NCBI RefSeq assembly: GCF_023373525.1
Contig: NZ_CP097218.1
Span: forward strand, 124,001 to 188,000
Origin: Brachybacterium kimchii
GTDB lineage: Bacteria > Actinomycetota > Actinomycetes > Actinomycetales > Dermabacteraceae
Length of the DNA stretch: 64,000 bases
Reading direction: 5' to 3'
The notes below the pieces were generated by a model. The model ran no database searches, was not told the DNA's origin, and saw only the letters and a program-made list of their open reading frames with translations. Below, one piece after another: positions 49,193 to 57,979 of the stretch (its first letter is position 1; each line of letters opens with the position of its first letter). The position numbers and the translations under genes were made by a program.

Positions 49193-51348
49193 GAGCGGAC
49201 TCCTCGGTCGTCGGTCTGCGATGCGGGGCGAAGGGTCCCGCCGGTGGTCGGCGCCGTGCGCTGCGGGGACGGATCCGGGGCGCCGTCGAAGGAGAGCGCG
49301 GAGGGCACCCGGTCGATCGTCGCCACCAGGTGCTCGCCCGTCCGGGGCCCGACGGAGGCGCCCGCGTGCTCGTGCTCGTCGATCGCGACGAGCCGCGGGC
49401 GCACGTCGGAGCGGGCCGACGGGTCCTGCGAGCGCGGGGCGAAGCGGTCGCCGGCGGCGAACTCGCGGGGCGAGGGCACGGTCCCGGGCACCTGCAGCAG
49501 GCGCTCGGCCCGCGCCTCGATCGAGAGCACGGAGCCCAGCAGGCCCCGCGTGTACTCGTGGCGGGGATCGGTGAGGATCTGGGCGGTGCTGCCCTGCTCC
49601 ACGACCTGGCCCGCGTACATCACGGTGATTCGGTGGGCGAGCTGGGAGACCAGGGCGAGGTCGTGGCTGACGAAGACCATCGCGAAGCCCAGTTCCTCGC
49701 GCAGCCGTTCGAGCAGCTCCACGACCTGCCTCTGCACGGTCACGTCGAGGGCGGTCGTGGGCTCGTCGGCGATCACCAGGCGGGGGTCGCGGGTGAGCGC
49801 CATCGCGATCAGCACGCGCTGGCGCTGCCCGCCCGAGAGCTCGTGCGGGTAGGAGGAGAGCGTGCGCGCGGGATCGAGGCCGACGAGCTCGAGCAGATCC
49901 TCGGCGCTGCGGGTGCCGCCGCGGGAGGTCAGCTGCTTCATCTGCGCGCGGATGAGCATCGAGGGGTTCAGCGAGCTCAGCGCGTCCTGGTAGATCATCG
50001 CGACGTCGTGGCCGCGCAGGGCGTTGAGCTGCTTCGATCCCAGGTCCAGGACGTTCTTGCCGTCCAGGAGCACCTCACCGCTCACCCGCGCCGTGCGCGG
50101 GAGCAGTCCCATGATCGCGAGGCTCGTGACGGACTTGCCGGACCCCGATTCGCCGACGAGGCCCATGGTCTCCCCGGGGCGCACCGAGAAGGAGACGTCG
50201 TCGACGATGTCGACGTCGCCGTGCGCCTCGGGAAAGGCGACGCGGAGGTTCCGCACCTCGAGGATCGGAGCGCCGGTCGCGGGAGACGGGCGCTCGCCCC
50301 GCGCCTGTTCGGCCTCGCGGAGCCTGCGCAGCGAGTCGTGCAGGACCTGGCGGGCCATGTCGGCACCGGTCGCGCCGAGCACCTCCTGCTCCTCTTCTTC
50401 CTCCTCCTCGACCACGGCGCTCCGCTCGGCCTCCCCCACGATCTTCTCCTGCGCGCGCTCGTCGGCGTCGACGTCGACCGACGCCTTGACGCGGGGGCTC
50501 GCGAAGGTGTCGGTGAGGCCCTCGGAGAGGATGTTCAGGGCGAGGACGGTGAGCAGGATGGCGACGCCCGGGAAGAACGTCGGCCACCAGTAGCCCGCCA
50601 GGAGCACCGCCTTGCCCTCGCTCATGATGTTGCCCCAGGAGGGCGACGGCGGCTGCACGCCCGCGTTGATGAACGAGAGCGAGGCCTCGAAGACGATCGC
50701 GTCGGCCACGAGCACGGTCGCGAAGACCATGATCGGCGCGAGGCAGTTGCGCGCCACGTGCTTGAACAGGATCCAGGACGTCGAGGCCCCCATGACCTGC
50801 GATGCCGCGACGTAGTCCTCGCCGAACTGGGCGAGCACGTTCGCACGGACGACGCGCGCCAGCTGCGGCACGTAGAGGAAGGCGATCGCGAAGATGATCA
50901 CCGGCAGCGAGGTGCCGAAGACCGCCACGAAGACGGCCGCGAGCGCGATGCCCGGGAATGCCATGACCACGTCGAGGATGCGCATGAGCACCTCGGAGGG
51001 CAGCTTCGCCGCGGTCGCGGCGAAGGAGCCCAGGACGGCGGCGACCACGAGCGCGGCGGCGGTGGCGCACAGGCCGATCAGCAGCGAGGAGCGGGCGCCG
51101 TGCAGGAGTCGCGAGAACACGTCCCGGCCCACGCTGTCGGTGCCCATCCAGTGCTCCGCGCTCGGAGGCTGCACGGGGGAGCCGGTCGCGAGCGGGTCGA
51201 AGGGGCTGATCACGGAGGCGAGTGCGGCGGCCAGGATCAGCAGCACCAGGAAAGCCAGGGCGACCTTCGAGGGGAGGGGGAGCGAGCGCAGCGCGCCCGG
51301 GCGGGCGCCGCTGACGGAGGCGAGGCGGGAGCCGAGTCGTCGGCGCAT
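49189..51348 (-). CDS. Fused ABC permease and ATP-binding protein (DppC-DppD type)
   Basis: 719 residues joining two normally separate subunits. Residues ~25-300 are a DppC-like permease: five or six hydrophobic segments, HWMGTDSVGRDVFSRLLHGA, and the EAA-like ASTSWILFKHVARNCLAPIM. A charged linker with a run of seven Glu (EEEEEEE around residue 317) leads to an ATPase domain (~360-640): GESGSGKSV, IYQDALSSLNP, SGGQRQRVLIAMAL, VIADEPTTALD. The last ~80 residues are disordered. With the other permease and ATPase it makes a complete peptide-type importer that carries sialic acid or a derivative. Confidence 0.87.
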   Translation of the reverse strand: MRRRLGSRLASVSGARPGALRSLPLPSKVALAFLVLLILAAALASVISPFDPLATGSPVQPPSAEHWMGTDSVGRDVFSRLLHGARSSLLIGLCATAAALVVAAVLGSFAATAAKLPSEVLMRILDVVMAFPGIALAAVFVAVFGTSLPVIIFAIAFLYVPQLARVVRANVLAQFGEDYVAASQVMGASTSWILFKHVARNCLAPIMVFATVLVADAIVFEASLSFINAGVQPPSPSWGNIMSEGKAVLLAGYWWPTFFPGVAILLTVLALNILSEGLTDTFASPRVKASVDVDADERAQEKIVGEAERSAVVEEEEEEEQEVLGATGADMARQVLHDSLRRLREAEQARGERPSPATGAPILEVRNLRVAFPEAHGDVDIVDDVSFSVRPGETMGLVGESGSGKSVTSLAIMGLLPRTARVSGEVLLDGKNVLDLGSKQLNALRGHDVAMIYQDALSSLNPSMLIRAQMKQLTSRGGTRSAEDLLELVGLDPARTLSSYPHELSGGQRQRVLIAMALTRDPRLVIADEPTTALDVTVQRQVVELLERLREELGFAMVFVSHDLALVSQLAHRITVMYAGQVVEQGSTAQILTDPRHEYTRGLLGSVLSIEARAERLLQVPGTVPSPREFAAGDRFAPRSQDPSARSDVRPRLVAIDEHEHAGASVGPRTGEHLVATIDRVPSALSFDGAPDPSPQRTAPTTGGTLRPASQTDDRGVRS

Positions 51349-51349
51349 G

Positions 51350-52315
51350 TCAGATGCTCCTGATCCGGGGGTTGACGAGGACGTAGAGCAGGTCCACGAG
51401 GATGTTCACGACGATGAATGCAATCGCCACGGTGAGCGTCACTCCCTGGACGAGGAACACGTCGTTGCGCTTCACGCCGTCGAGGATGAGCTGGCCCATC
51501 GCCTGGATGTTGAAGATGATCTCGATGATCACCGCACCGCCCATCAGGTAGCCCACGCGCAGGCCCAGCACGGTGATCGGCGTGATGAGCGCGTTGCGCA
51601 GCACGTTGCGCGCGACCACGATCGGGTAGGGGACGCCGGCGCCGACGGCCGTGCGCACGTAGTCGCGGTCGAGCTCCTCGACCATCGCCGTGCGCACCAC
51701 GCGGGTGAGGGAGCCCGCGACCGGAACGCCCAGGGCGATCGCGGGGAGCGCGACGTTGTGGGACCACGTCATCGGGTCCGTGAGCGGACCGACCCACTGG
51801 CTGACCAGGGCGGGGAAGGCGCCCCAGCCGCCCGGGACCTCGCCGAGCCATTGGATGAGGAGGATCGCGAGCCAGAACGACGGGGTCGCGAGGGCGGCGA
51901 CGGACAGCACGCGGATGAGCTGGTCGGGCCACCGGTCGCGGAAGAGCGCGGCGAGCACGCCCAGGATCGCGGCCAGGACGATCGCGAAGGCGAGGCCCAG
52001 GAAGGTCAGCTGCAGCGTGATGGGGAAGGCCTTGGCGACCACGTCGGTGACGGGCGTGTTGCCGCTCGTGGTGCCGAGATCCCCGTGGAGCATGCCGCCG
52101 AGGAACCGCAGGTAGCGGACGACCAGCGGGTCGTCCAGACCGTTCGCCTCGCGGTACTGGGCGAGGGCCGCGGGTGAGGCGGACTCGCCGAGCGCGAGGC
52201 GCGCCGGGTCCGACGGGGAGAACGACATCACGACGAACACCAGCAGGGTGACGCCGAGGATCATGAGCGGCAGCGAGACGAGTCGCCTGCCGATCAGACG
52301 GACGAGTGAGGACAC
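51350..52315 (-). CDS. ABC transporter permease (DppB type)
   Basis: 321 residues with six transmembrane segments; the N-terminal RLIGRRLVSLPLMILGVTLL and the C-terminal EAA-like region VGAGVPYPIVVARNVLRNAL are DppB-type, as is LGLRVGYLMGGAVIIEIIFN. GGAGGG precedes the GTG at 52315. It lies between the solute-binding protein (106 bp upstream) and the permease-ATPase fusion (1 bp downstream). Confidence 0.87.
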   Translation of the reverse strand: MSSLVRLIGRRLVSLPLMILGVTLLVFVVMSFSPSDPARLALGESASPAALAQYREANGLDDPLVVRYLRFLGGMLHGDLGTTSGNTPVTDVVAKAFPITLQLTFLGLAFAIVLAAILGVLAALFRDRWPDQLIRVLSVAALATPSFWLAILLIQWLGEVPGGWGAFPALVSQWVGPLTDPMTWSHNVALPAIALGVPVAGSLTRVVRTAMVEELDRDYVRTAVGAGVPYPIVVARNVLRNALITPITVLGLRVGYLMGGAVIIEIIFNIQAMGQLILDGVKRNDVFLVQGVTLTVAIAFIVVNILVDLLYVLVNPRIRSI

Positions 52316-52421
52316 GGATCCCTCCAGGCGGGCCGGGGCGGACGGGCGGTGCGGGGCGGTGGGGGCTCGGGCCGACGGACGGCGCCGCGGTGCGCGAGCA
52401 TGTCGCGCACCGCGGCGGGCG

Positions 52422-54035
52422 TCACTGGGTGCTGCCGACCCCGACGAAGCTCAGGCCGGTCAGCGACGTGGGCTCGAAGCCCACGAGGGTGCTCGGGTCC
52501 CAGGCCGAGGGGGCGTTGCGGTGGAAGAGCGGGTAGAGCGGGACGTCCTCCGAGATGGCGTCGAAGGTCTGCTGCCAGAGTGTCTTCTGCTTGTCCGCGT
52601 CGGTCTCCGACATGGCCTCCTTGAGCAGGCCGGTGACCTCGGTGTACCCGTCGGAGCCCTTCCAGTGCATGCGCGTGTCGGTCCAGGTGTCGGCGAAGTA
52701 CCACCAGCGCATCAGCAGATCGGGGTCGTTGCCGAACACGGAGGGATCGCCGGGGGCGATCACCACGTCGTAGGCGCCGGGCTTGCCGTCGATCGTGTTG
52801 TAGACGTCCGCGGACTGCTTCTCGGTGAACTCGACCTTCACTCCGGCGGCCTCGAGCGACTGCTGGATGATCGGGGTGCACTGCTTGACCCAGTCGTGGT
52901 CGGTCGCCATCAGCCGGAAGCTCGTGAGGCCGGTCTCCTGGAAGAGGGACTTCGCCTTGTCGAGGTCGAGCGAGTAGACCGTGGAGGCCTGCTTGTAGTC
53001 CGGGTGGTCCTTCTGGACGAAGCAGGTGGCCGCCTCGGCCTGGCCGGACAGTCCGTCCTCGATGACCTTCTCCATGTCGACCGCGTACAGGAAGGCCTGC
53101 CGGTTCTTGAGGTCGTGGAAGGGGTTGTCCTCGCTGTTGTTGAACATCGCGAACAGCAGCCCGAACCCGAGCGGGGACTCGACGGTCGCCGAGCCCTTGA
53201 GCTGGTCGATCGAGAGGTAGGGCACGGAGTCGATCGCCTGGGCGGTCTTGGACTGCATGGCGTTGGTGCGCGTGGAGGCGTCGGGGATGATCTGCCAGGT
53301 CATCTTCGCGGCCTTCGCGGGCTGGGGGCCGTTGTACTTCTCGAAGCGCTCGAAACCGACCTTCTTCGAGGCCGCCCCGTTGTCGGTCATGGAGTAGGGG
53401 CCGGAGCCGACGGGCTTCGCGTCGAAGGCCTTGGGGTCCTTCTCGACCGCGGCCTTCGGCACGATCTTCACGACGCTCAGGCGCTCGGCGAGGATCGCGA
53501 CGGGGTGGGCGAGGGTGAACGTCACCGTGGTGTCGTCCTTCTTCTCGACCTTCTCGATGAAATCGATGAAGCTCGCGTACAGCGAGGCGTTGTCGGGGTC
53601 GAGCACGCGCTCGAAGGAGAACACGACGTCCTCGGGGGTCACCGCGCTGCCGTCGTGGAAGGTCGCGCCGTCCCGGAGGGCGACGTCGACGCTGGTGCCG
53701 TCGCTCGAGGGGATGTCGGAGGCGAGGGCCGCGTAGACCTTGCGGGTCACAGGGTGGAGCTCGGTGAGGCCCTCGAGCGTGTGCCAGTTGACGGCGACCG
53801 TGAGCGCGGCGCTCGTGGTCATGGGGTCGTAGCCGTTGGTGCCGAGCTCGTAGGAGATGGCGGCGGAGATGGCGCCGTCCCCCTCGGCCTGCGTCGCCGC
53901 GGCCCCGCCGGCGTCGGAGGAGGCGTCGCCGCCGTCGCGCGGGGCGCAGGCGGCGACGGCGCCGACGATGCCTGCGGCGGCGGTGAGGAGCCCTGTGCTC
54001 CTGAGCAGACTGCGGCGGGTGGTCTTCGTGGTCAT
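52422..54035 (-). CDS. ABC transporter substrate-binding lipoprotein (DppA/OppA family)
   Basis: 537 residues. A Tat-type signal with a lipobox is clear: TTKTTRRSLLRSTGLLTAAA, then GAVAACAPRDG with the lipidated Cys at ~29. The mature part is an SBP_bac_5 domain (FERVLDPDNASLYASFIDFI, GSGPYSMTDNGAASKKVGFE, DPDLLMRWWYFADTWTDTRM). As first gene of the nan operon it probably delivers sialic acid to the importer, even though the fold is that of oligopeptide binders. It diverges from the GntR gene, and a perfect 14-bp palindrome lies between them. Confidence 0.87.
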   Translation of the reverse strand: MTTKTTRRSLLRSTGLLTAAAGIVGAVAACAPRDGGDASSDAGGAAATQAEGDGAISAAISYELGTNGYDPMTTSAALTVAVNWHTLEGLTELHPVTRKVYAALASDIPSSDGTSVDVALRDGATFHDGSAVTPEDVVFSFERVLDPDNASLYASFIDFIEKVEKKDDTTVTFTLAHPVAILAERLSVVKIVPKAAVEKDPKAFDAKPVGSGPYSMTDNGAASKKVGFERFEKYNGPQPAKAAKMTWQIIPDASTRTNAMQSKTAQAIDSVPYLSIDQLKGSATVESPLGFGLLFAMFNNSEDNPFHDLKNRQAFLYAVDMEKVIEDGLSGQAEAATCFVQKDHPDYKQASTVYSLDLDKAKSLFQETGLTSFRLMATDHDWVKQCTPIIQQSLEAAGVKVEFTEKQSADVYNTIDGKPGAYDVVIAPGDPSVFGNDPDLLMRWWYFADTWTDTRMHWKGSDGYTEVTGLLKEAMSETDADKQKTLWQQTFDAISEDVPLYPLFHRNAPSAWDPSTLVGFEPTSLTGLSFVGVGSTQ

Positions 54036-54160
54036 GATCGGTGCGTCCCTTCGGGTGGGAGTGCTCGGCCGGACCGGATCGGTCCGAGGCCCAGGGCTCC
54101 GGGTGCGTGCAGACGGCTGCGTCCTCGCCTCCGGCGTCCCGCGCATCGAGCGGAATCTTT

Positions 54161-54174
54161 ATCAGACGTCTGAT
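54161..54174. promoter_or_regulatory. Probable GntR/NanR operator
   Basis: ATCAGACGTCTGAT, a perfect 14-bp palindrome in the divergent region, partly repeated as ATCGGACATCAGAC on the opposite strand. A TACTCT -10-like hexamer for the GntR gene lies at 54192-54197. Confidence 0.6.
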
Positions 54175-54301
54175 GTCCGATGTTCTAGCGGTACTCTAGA
54201 CCCCGATGCCAGGGGATCGGAGCGGGTTACCGAACCGTGACCCGGATCGCATCATGGATGCAGGACCGCGATCGCGCGGTCCTCGTGAGGGAGGAGAGCG
54301 C

Positions 54302-54994
54302 ATGCGCCGGAACGACGCGGGCGGGGACGTGGTGGCCCGGATCAAGGATCTGATCCTGCGCTCAGGGCTCCATCCGGGGGATCCGATGCCCACCGAGGCG
54401 CGGCTCGTCGAGGAGCTGGGAGTCGCGCGCTCCTCGGTGCGCGAGGCGATGCGCACCCTGTCGTCCCTGGACATCGTGGAGGTGCGCCACGGCCACGGAA
54501 CGTTCGTGGGGAGGATGTCGCTCGCGCCGCTCGTGGACGGTCTGCTGTTCCGCGCCCGCCTCAACGACGGCAACGACCTGCGCACCCTGCGCGAGGTCGT
54601 CCAGGCGCGGATCGCCCTGGACCTCTCGATCGGGCAGCGCCTCGTCGAGGCGTGGCACGAGGAGGACCTGGCGCCCGCGCGCGCCGAGGTCGAGCGGATG
54701 CGGGCCGCGCACGCCGCCGGCCGCTCCTTCGCCGAGGCGGACCAGGCGTTCCACGCCGCCGTGCTCTCGAAGCTCGGCAACGAGCTGATGATGCAGCTGG
54801 GCGATGCGTTCTGGCAGGTGCACACCTCGGCGCTCCCGCTTCTGGACGTGCCTCCCGCCACGGACATCCGCCTCACCATCGAGGCGCACGACGCGATCGT
54901 CGATGCGCTCGAGGCGGGCGACACGGCCGCGTACGAGAAGGCCGTGCGCGCGCACTACAGTCCGCTCGAGCGGAACCTCACCGCCTCCGAATGA
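54302..54994 (+). CDS. GntR/FadR-family regulator of the nan operon
   Basis: 230 residues. GNTR-type winged helix (VVARIKDLILRSGLHPGDPM, then LVEELGVARSSVREAMRTLS) followed by a FadR C-terminal domain (~90-230) with AFHAAVLSKLGNELMM. Divergence from the sialic acid operon suggests a NanR-like role. GGGAGGAGA lies 5 nt before this ATG. An in-frame ATG at 54206 sits 8 nt after a TACTCT hexamer and could be a leaderless start adding 32 low-complexity residues. A 9-bp hairpin (54262-54283) falls in the leader of the downstream start. Confidence 0.86.
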   Translation: MRRNDAGGDVVARIKDLILRSGLHPGDPMPTEARLVEELGVARSSVREAMRTLSSLDIVEVRHGHGTFVGRMSLAPLVDGLLFRARLNDGNDLRTLREVVQARIALDLSIGQRLVEAWHEEDLAPARAEVERMRAAHAAGRSFAEADQAFHAAVLSKLGNELMMQLGDAFWQVHTSALPLLDVPPATDIRLTIEAHDAIVDALEAGDTAAYEKAVRAHYSPLERNLTASE

Positions 54995-54997
54995 GCC

Positions 54998-55031
54998 GCC
55001 GCGGGAGCCGCGGGCCCGCGGCTCCCGCGGC
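54998..55031. terminator. 34-bp perfect palindrome between convergent genes
   Basis: The 17-bp arm beginning GCCGCGGGAGCCG is exactly inverted with no spacer. It starts 4 nt past the GntR stop and lies before the end of the convergent gene, serving both directions. Confidence 0.75.
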
Positions 55032-55046
55032 CCCGGCCCGCGATGC

Positions 55047-56186
55047 TCAGCTCGGGCTCGACTCGTGCGCTCCCTCGCGCCGCGCATCGCCGCTCATGCT
55101 GCCGATGCTCGCGGCGGGCGTCGCCTCGTCGTGCCAGCGCAGCAGCGCGCCGATCCCGTCGACGAGGACGTCGGAGCCCTCGGTGTCCTCGCGCAGCGCG
55201 CTGATGCCCGCGTCGGTGCGGATGGCGCTGAGCAGCAGGCGCTCGACGTCCGGGCAGGGGCGTCCCGAGACCAGCAGCAGCTCGTCGACCTGACCGCGAT
55301 CGAGCACCTGGGCGACGTCGTCGGCGCTGGTGGCGGCGGCGCCGTCACGGCCGCTGGCCTCCCGGAACCGCGCGAGCAGGTCCTCCTCGTGGCGGGCGAT
55401 GAAGTCTCGCGTCACGCGCACGACCTCCTCGCGGAACGCAGGACGGTCCAGGCTCTTGCCGCGCGTGCCGCCGGGCACCTCGTACAGGCGCTCGAGGGCC
55501 TCCTGGCCGAGCTCCGCCTTCAGCAGAGCGCTCGAGCGCACGTCCCCGGTCAGCAGCACCATGTCGGGCCGCTGCTCGCGCACGATGCGCTCGACGGTCC
55601 GTGCGACGGCCTCGGCATTGCGCTCCCAGGAATCCTCGACGCGGGCCTCGATGTTGCTCGCGCGCCAGCCGTGCTGGGCCCCGCCCCCGAGGCTCGCCTT
55701 GTGCAGCTCGTCGTGGCCGCCGTCGACGCTCGCGTCCTCGCCCAGGCCCTCGCCGTGCTTGCTGAGGGAGGGGGCGTCGGGCGCGCGCAGGCGCAGGTCG
55801 GCGCCGGCGCGGTCCACCTCGATGAGGAGCTGGGTGACGGCGAAGGGCGTGAGCTCGAGGAGCGGCAGCAGCTCGGGCTCGTCGCCGAAGTGCGCGGACT
55901 CGTGCAGGGGCGGCACGGGCAGGACCCGATCGACGACGATCTCGTCGCCCGCGGCGATCACGGTGCGTCCGTGGCGTCCACCGATGGCCGACGGGGTCAG
56001 CAGGGTCTCGCCGATCCGGTCCAGCAGTGGAGCCGGGGCCCCGGCCGCGGCGAGCTGGTCGCGCATGCGGGCCCAGCGGGCCTCGATCTCGGTGACGGCC
56101 TGCGGATCCAGCCGCGTGGTGTCGAGGTGGACGGAGACGTAGGGGCCCTCGTTCTCCAGTGCGGACCTGAGCCAGGGAAGCTTCAC
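55047..56186 (-). CDS. baeRF-family (release-factor-fold) protein, Rv2629-like
   Basis: 379 residues. The layout is that of bacterial archaeo-eukaryotic release factor family 2 (Rv2629-like): GPYVSVHLDTTRLDPQAVTE at the start, VTQLLIEVDRAGADLRLRAP, a VARTVERIVREQRPDMVLL segment in the middle, and a third domain with DELLLVSGRPCPDVERLLLS. Relatives are linked to ribosomes under stress; no catalytic GGQ is present. The GTG at 56186 is chosen because AGGAGG lies 5 nt upstream; the ATG at 56201 would use it poorly. It is convergent with the GntR gene. Confidence 0.75.
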   Translation of the reverse strand: MKLPWLRSALENEGPYVSVHLDTTRLDPQAVTEIEARWARMRDQLAAAGAPAPLLDRIGETLLTPSAIGGRHGRTVIAAGDEIVVDRVLPVPPLHESAHFGDEPELLPLLELTPFAVTQLLIEVDRAGADLRLRAPDAPSLSKHGEGLGEDASVDGGHDELHKASLGGGAQHGWRASNIEARVEDSWERNAEAVARTVERIVREQRPDMVLLTGDVRSSALLKAELGQEALERLYEVPGGTRGKSLDRPAFREEVVRVTRDFIARHEEDLLARFREASGRDGAAATSADDVAQVLDRGQVDELLLVSGRPCPDVERLLLSAIRTDAGISALREDTEGSDVLVDGIGALLRWHDEATPAASIGSMSGDARREGAHESSPS

Positions 56187-56444
56187 GTGTACCTCCTGCA
56201 TCGGCGGTGACGGCGCCCGGAGCCTGACGGCTTCAGCGCCGTGCGGGTGCCGCCACCTTTCCACGGCGCGCAGGGTGCCGCAACCGGTTCCCGCGAACTG
56301 CGCGGCGGCGAGCCCACGGCGCTGTGCGCTGGGATCTTGAGATGTCCGGATGTTCCGGAACGGCGTGCCGACGCCGCGGGGCGGCGCCGCCCCGCGCCCC
56401 GGGACGACGTCCGCGGCGCGGGGCTCCGGGGGCGGACGCGTCCG

Positions 56445-56774
56445 TCAGTCGCGGTCCTCGACGGCGTCCTCGAGCTCGTCCTTGGTCATCGAGGACCTGC
56501 CCTCGACGTCCTGCCGCCGAGCGTCCTCGTAGAGCTGGTCGCGAGTGCGTCCCTGCGGTCCCTCGTGGGAGTGCTTCCCGCCGCGCTCGGAGGGGGACTC
56601 GTCCTTCGTCGAGGTCGTCGAGGACTCGTCGGCCTCGCCCTCCTGGGCGCGGGTCTTGTTCACGGTGCGCGCGGCGATCTCCTCCGCGGTCTCCTCGGAG
56701 CGGCCCTGCTCCTCGACGCTGTCCTTCACGTGCTGGTACTGACGCTCGCGCTTCTCGCTCCATGCCTCGGGCAT
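56445..56774 (-). CDS. Small hydrophilic Rho-N-like protein
   Basis: 109 residues, strongly charged. EAWSEKRERQYQHVKDSVEE, then SEETAEEIAARTVNKTRAQE is a common actinobacterial sequence (sometimes labelled plasmid stabilisation protein), and the C-terminus GRSSMTKDELEDAVEDRD resembles a Rho N-terminal or SAP-like helix-extended-helix. The middle is a disordered Ser/Asp/Glu-rich linker. No function is established. The ~250 bp between it and the baeRF gene show no other gene. Confidence 0.65.
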   Translation of the reverse strand: MPEAWSEKRERQYQHVKDSVEEQGRSEETAEEIAARTVNKTRAQEGEADESSTTSTKDESPSERGGKHSHEGPQGRTRDQLYEDARRQDVEGRSSMTKDELEDAVEDRD

Positions 56775-56855
56775 CACGGCCTCCTCGTCGGTACGGATCG
56801 TTCGCGCCCGATCACCCGACCGGGCATGATCCACAGTACGCTCGGCGGCCCGGCG

Positions 56856-57302
56856 TCAGCGTGCTGCCGGCGTCCCGCGGCGCTCGGAACGGGGGGCCCC
56901 GCCCCTGCGCATGCTCAGGGTGAACAGGGCGATCACGGCGATGAGGATCAGAAGTCCCACGACCACGTGCAGCCAGACCACGCCCATCTCGGCGATGCCG
57001 ATCTGGATCAGGGCGAGCACGGCGACGGAGATCGCGTGCATCATCAGCCCCTTGTTGCCGCTGCGGCGCGACCACAGCACGGCGCTGACCGCGGCGGCCA
57101 GGGTGTCGAGGAAGAGCACGTAGCCGAGCGTCTGGTGGAGCGGGAACACGCCGCCGACGCTGCCCAGGATGCCCAGGCCCAGCAGGGTCTGCACGATCGC
57201 GATCAGAGCGCTGCTGCCGGCGGTCAGGCGCAGGGCGTTCAGCACGGGATCGGTGGGTGCGGACTGTGCAGGGGAGGAGGGCGAGGGCGCGTTATTCGAC
57301 AT
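56856..57302 (-). CDS. Small membrane protein of unknown function
   Basis: 148 residues with four hydrophobic segments (LTAGSSALIAIVQTLLGLGI, TLGYVLFLDTLAAAVSAVLW, LMMHAISVAVLALIQIGIAE, VVVGLLILIAVIALFTLSM). The family pattern is not recognised beyond a generic actinobacterial integral membrane protein. The tail RRGGAPRSERRG is basic. It lies directly downstream of mug on the same strand with a 47-bp gap and may share its transcript. Confidence 0.62.
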   Translation of the reverse strand: MSNNAPSPSSPAQSAPTDPVLNALRLTAGSSALIAIVQTLLGLGILGSVGGVFPLHQTLGYVLFLDTLAAAVSAVLWSRRSGNKGLMMHAISVAVLALIQIGIAEMGVVWLHVVVGLLILIAVIALFTLSMRRGGAPRSERRGTPAAR

Positions 57303-57349
57303 GGTGTCAGCATAACTGCGGTGGGCGCGGAGGGGCCGCCCCCGCACGC

Positions 57350-57979
57350 TCAGCGGGTGCTGTCCCACACCTCGCGCCAGTCGCGGGCGAGGGTGTCGAT
57401 GTTCGCGTGGGCGTTCAGCCCGCTCGGCTGCGGCACCACCCACAGCAGCGAGTCCTCGGGCCAGTCCTCGACGTCGGCCGGATCCTGGAGCCCGAGCTTC
57501 GCCCGGGGGAGGCGGAAGGCAGTGCGGTAGGCGGTGATGCCGGCGATCGCGACGGAGCGCGGTCGCATCTCGCGCACGCGTTCGACGAGCCGTCTCCCGC
57601 CCTCGTGCAGCTCCTCGCGCGCGAGCTGGTCGGCGCGGACCGTGGCGCGGCCGACGAGGTTCGTCAGGCCGATGCCCCGGCCGAGCAGCTGCTGCTCGTC
57701 CTCCTCGGTGAGTCCGGCGGCGCAGTCGACCTGGTGGTCGGTGAGGCCCGCGCGGTGCAGGGACGGCCAGAACCTGTTCCCGGGGCGTGCGAACGGGGCG
57801 TTGACCGCTGCGGTCCAGAGTCCGGGGTTGATGCCGACGATGAGCATGCGCAGCGGCGACGGGCCGCCCGGGCCGGGCAGGATGTCGTCGACGCCGTGAG
57901 GGTCCGTGGTGGAGACCTGCGCGAGATCGTCCTTGGTGGGACGTCGGCCTCCGAGTGGCGAGGGGCGGCGGGAAGTCAT
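57350..57979 (-). CDS. mug: Mismatch-specific uracil/thymine DNA glycosylase
   Basis: 209 residues. MLIVGINPGLWTAAVNAPFA is the Mug active-site motif (GINPG), with RPGNRFWPSLHRAGLT, RGIGLTNLVGRATVRADQLA and the C-terminal VVPQPSGLNAH. It removes uracil or thymine from G:U and G:T pairs. The first ~45 residues are a variable extension. It overlaps the downstream-strand neighbour (57976) by 4 nt, so the two genes are coupled. Confidence 0.9.
   Translation of the reverse strand: MTSRRPSPLGGRRPTKDDLAQVSTTDPHGVDDILPGPGGPSPLRMLIVGINPGLWTAAVNAPFARPGNRFWPSLHRAGLTDHQVDCAAGLTEEDEQQLLGRGIGLTNLVGRATVRADQLAREELHEGGRRLVERVREMRPRSVAIAGITAYRTAFRLPRAKLGLQDPADVEDWPEDSLLWVVPQPSGLNAHANIDTLARDWREVWDSTR

Noticed and set aside
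49189-51348. A frameshift artefact creating the permease-ATPase fusion
   Set aside because: Both domains are in one continuous frame with an acidic linker, and the neighbouring genes overlap normally.
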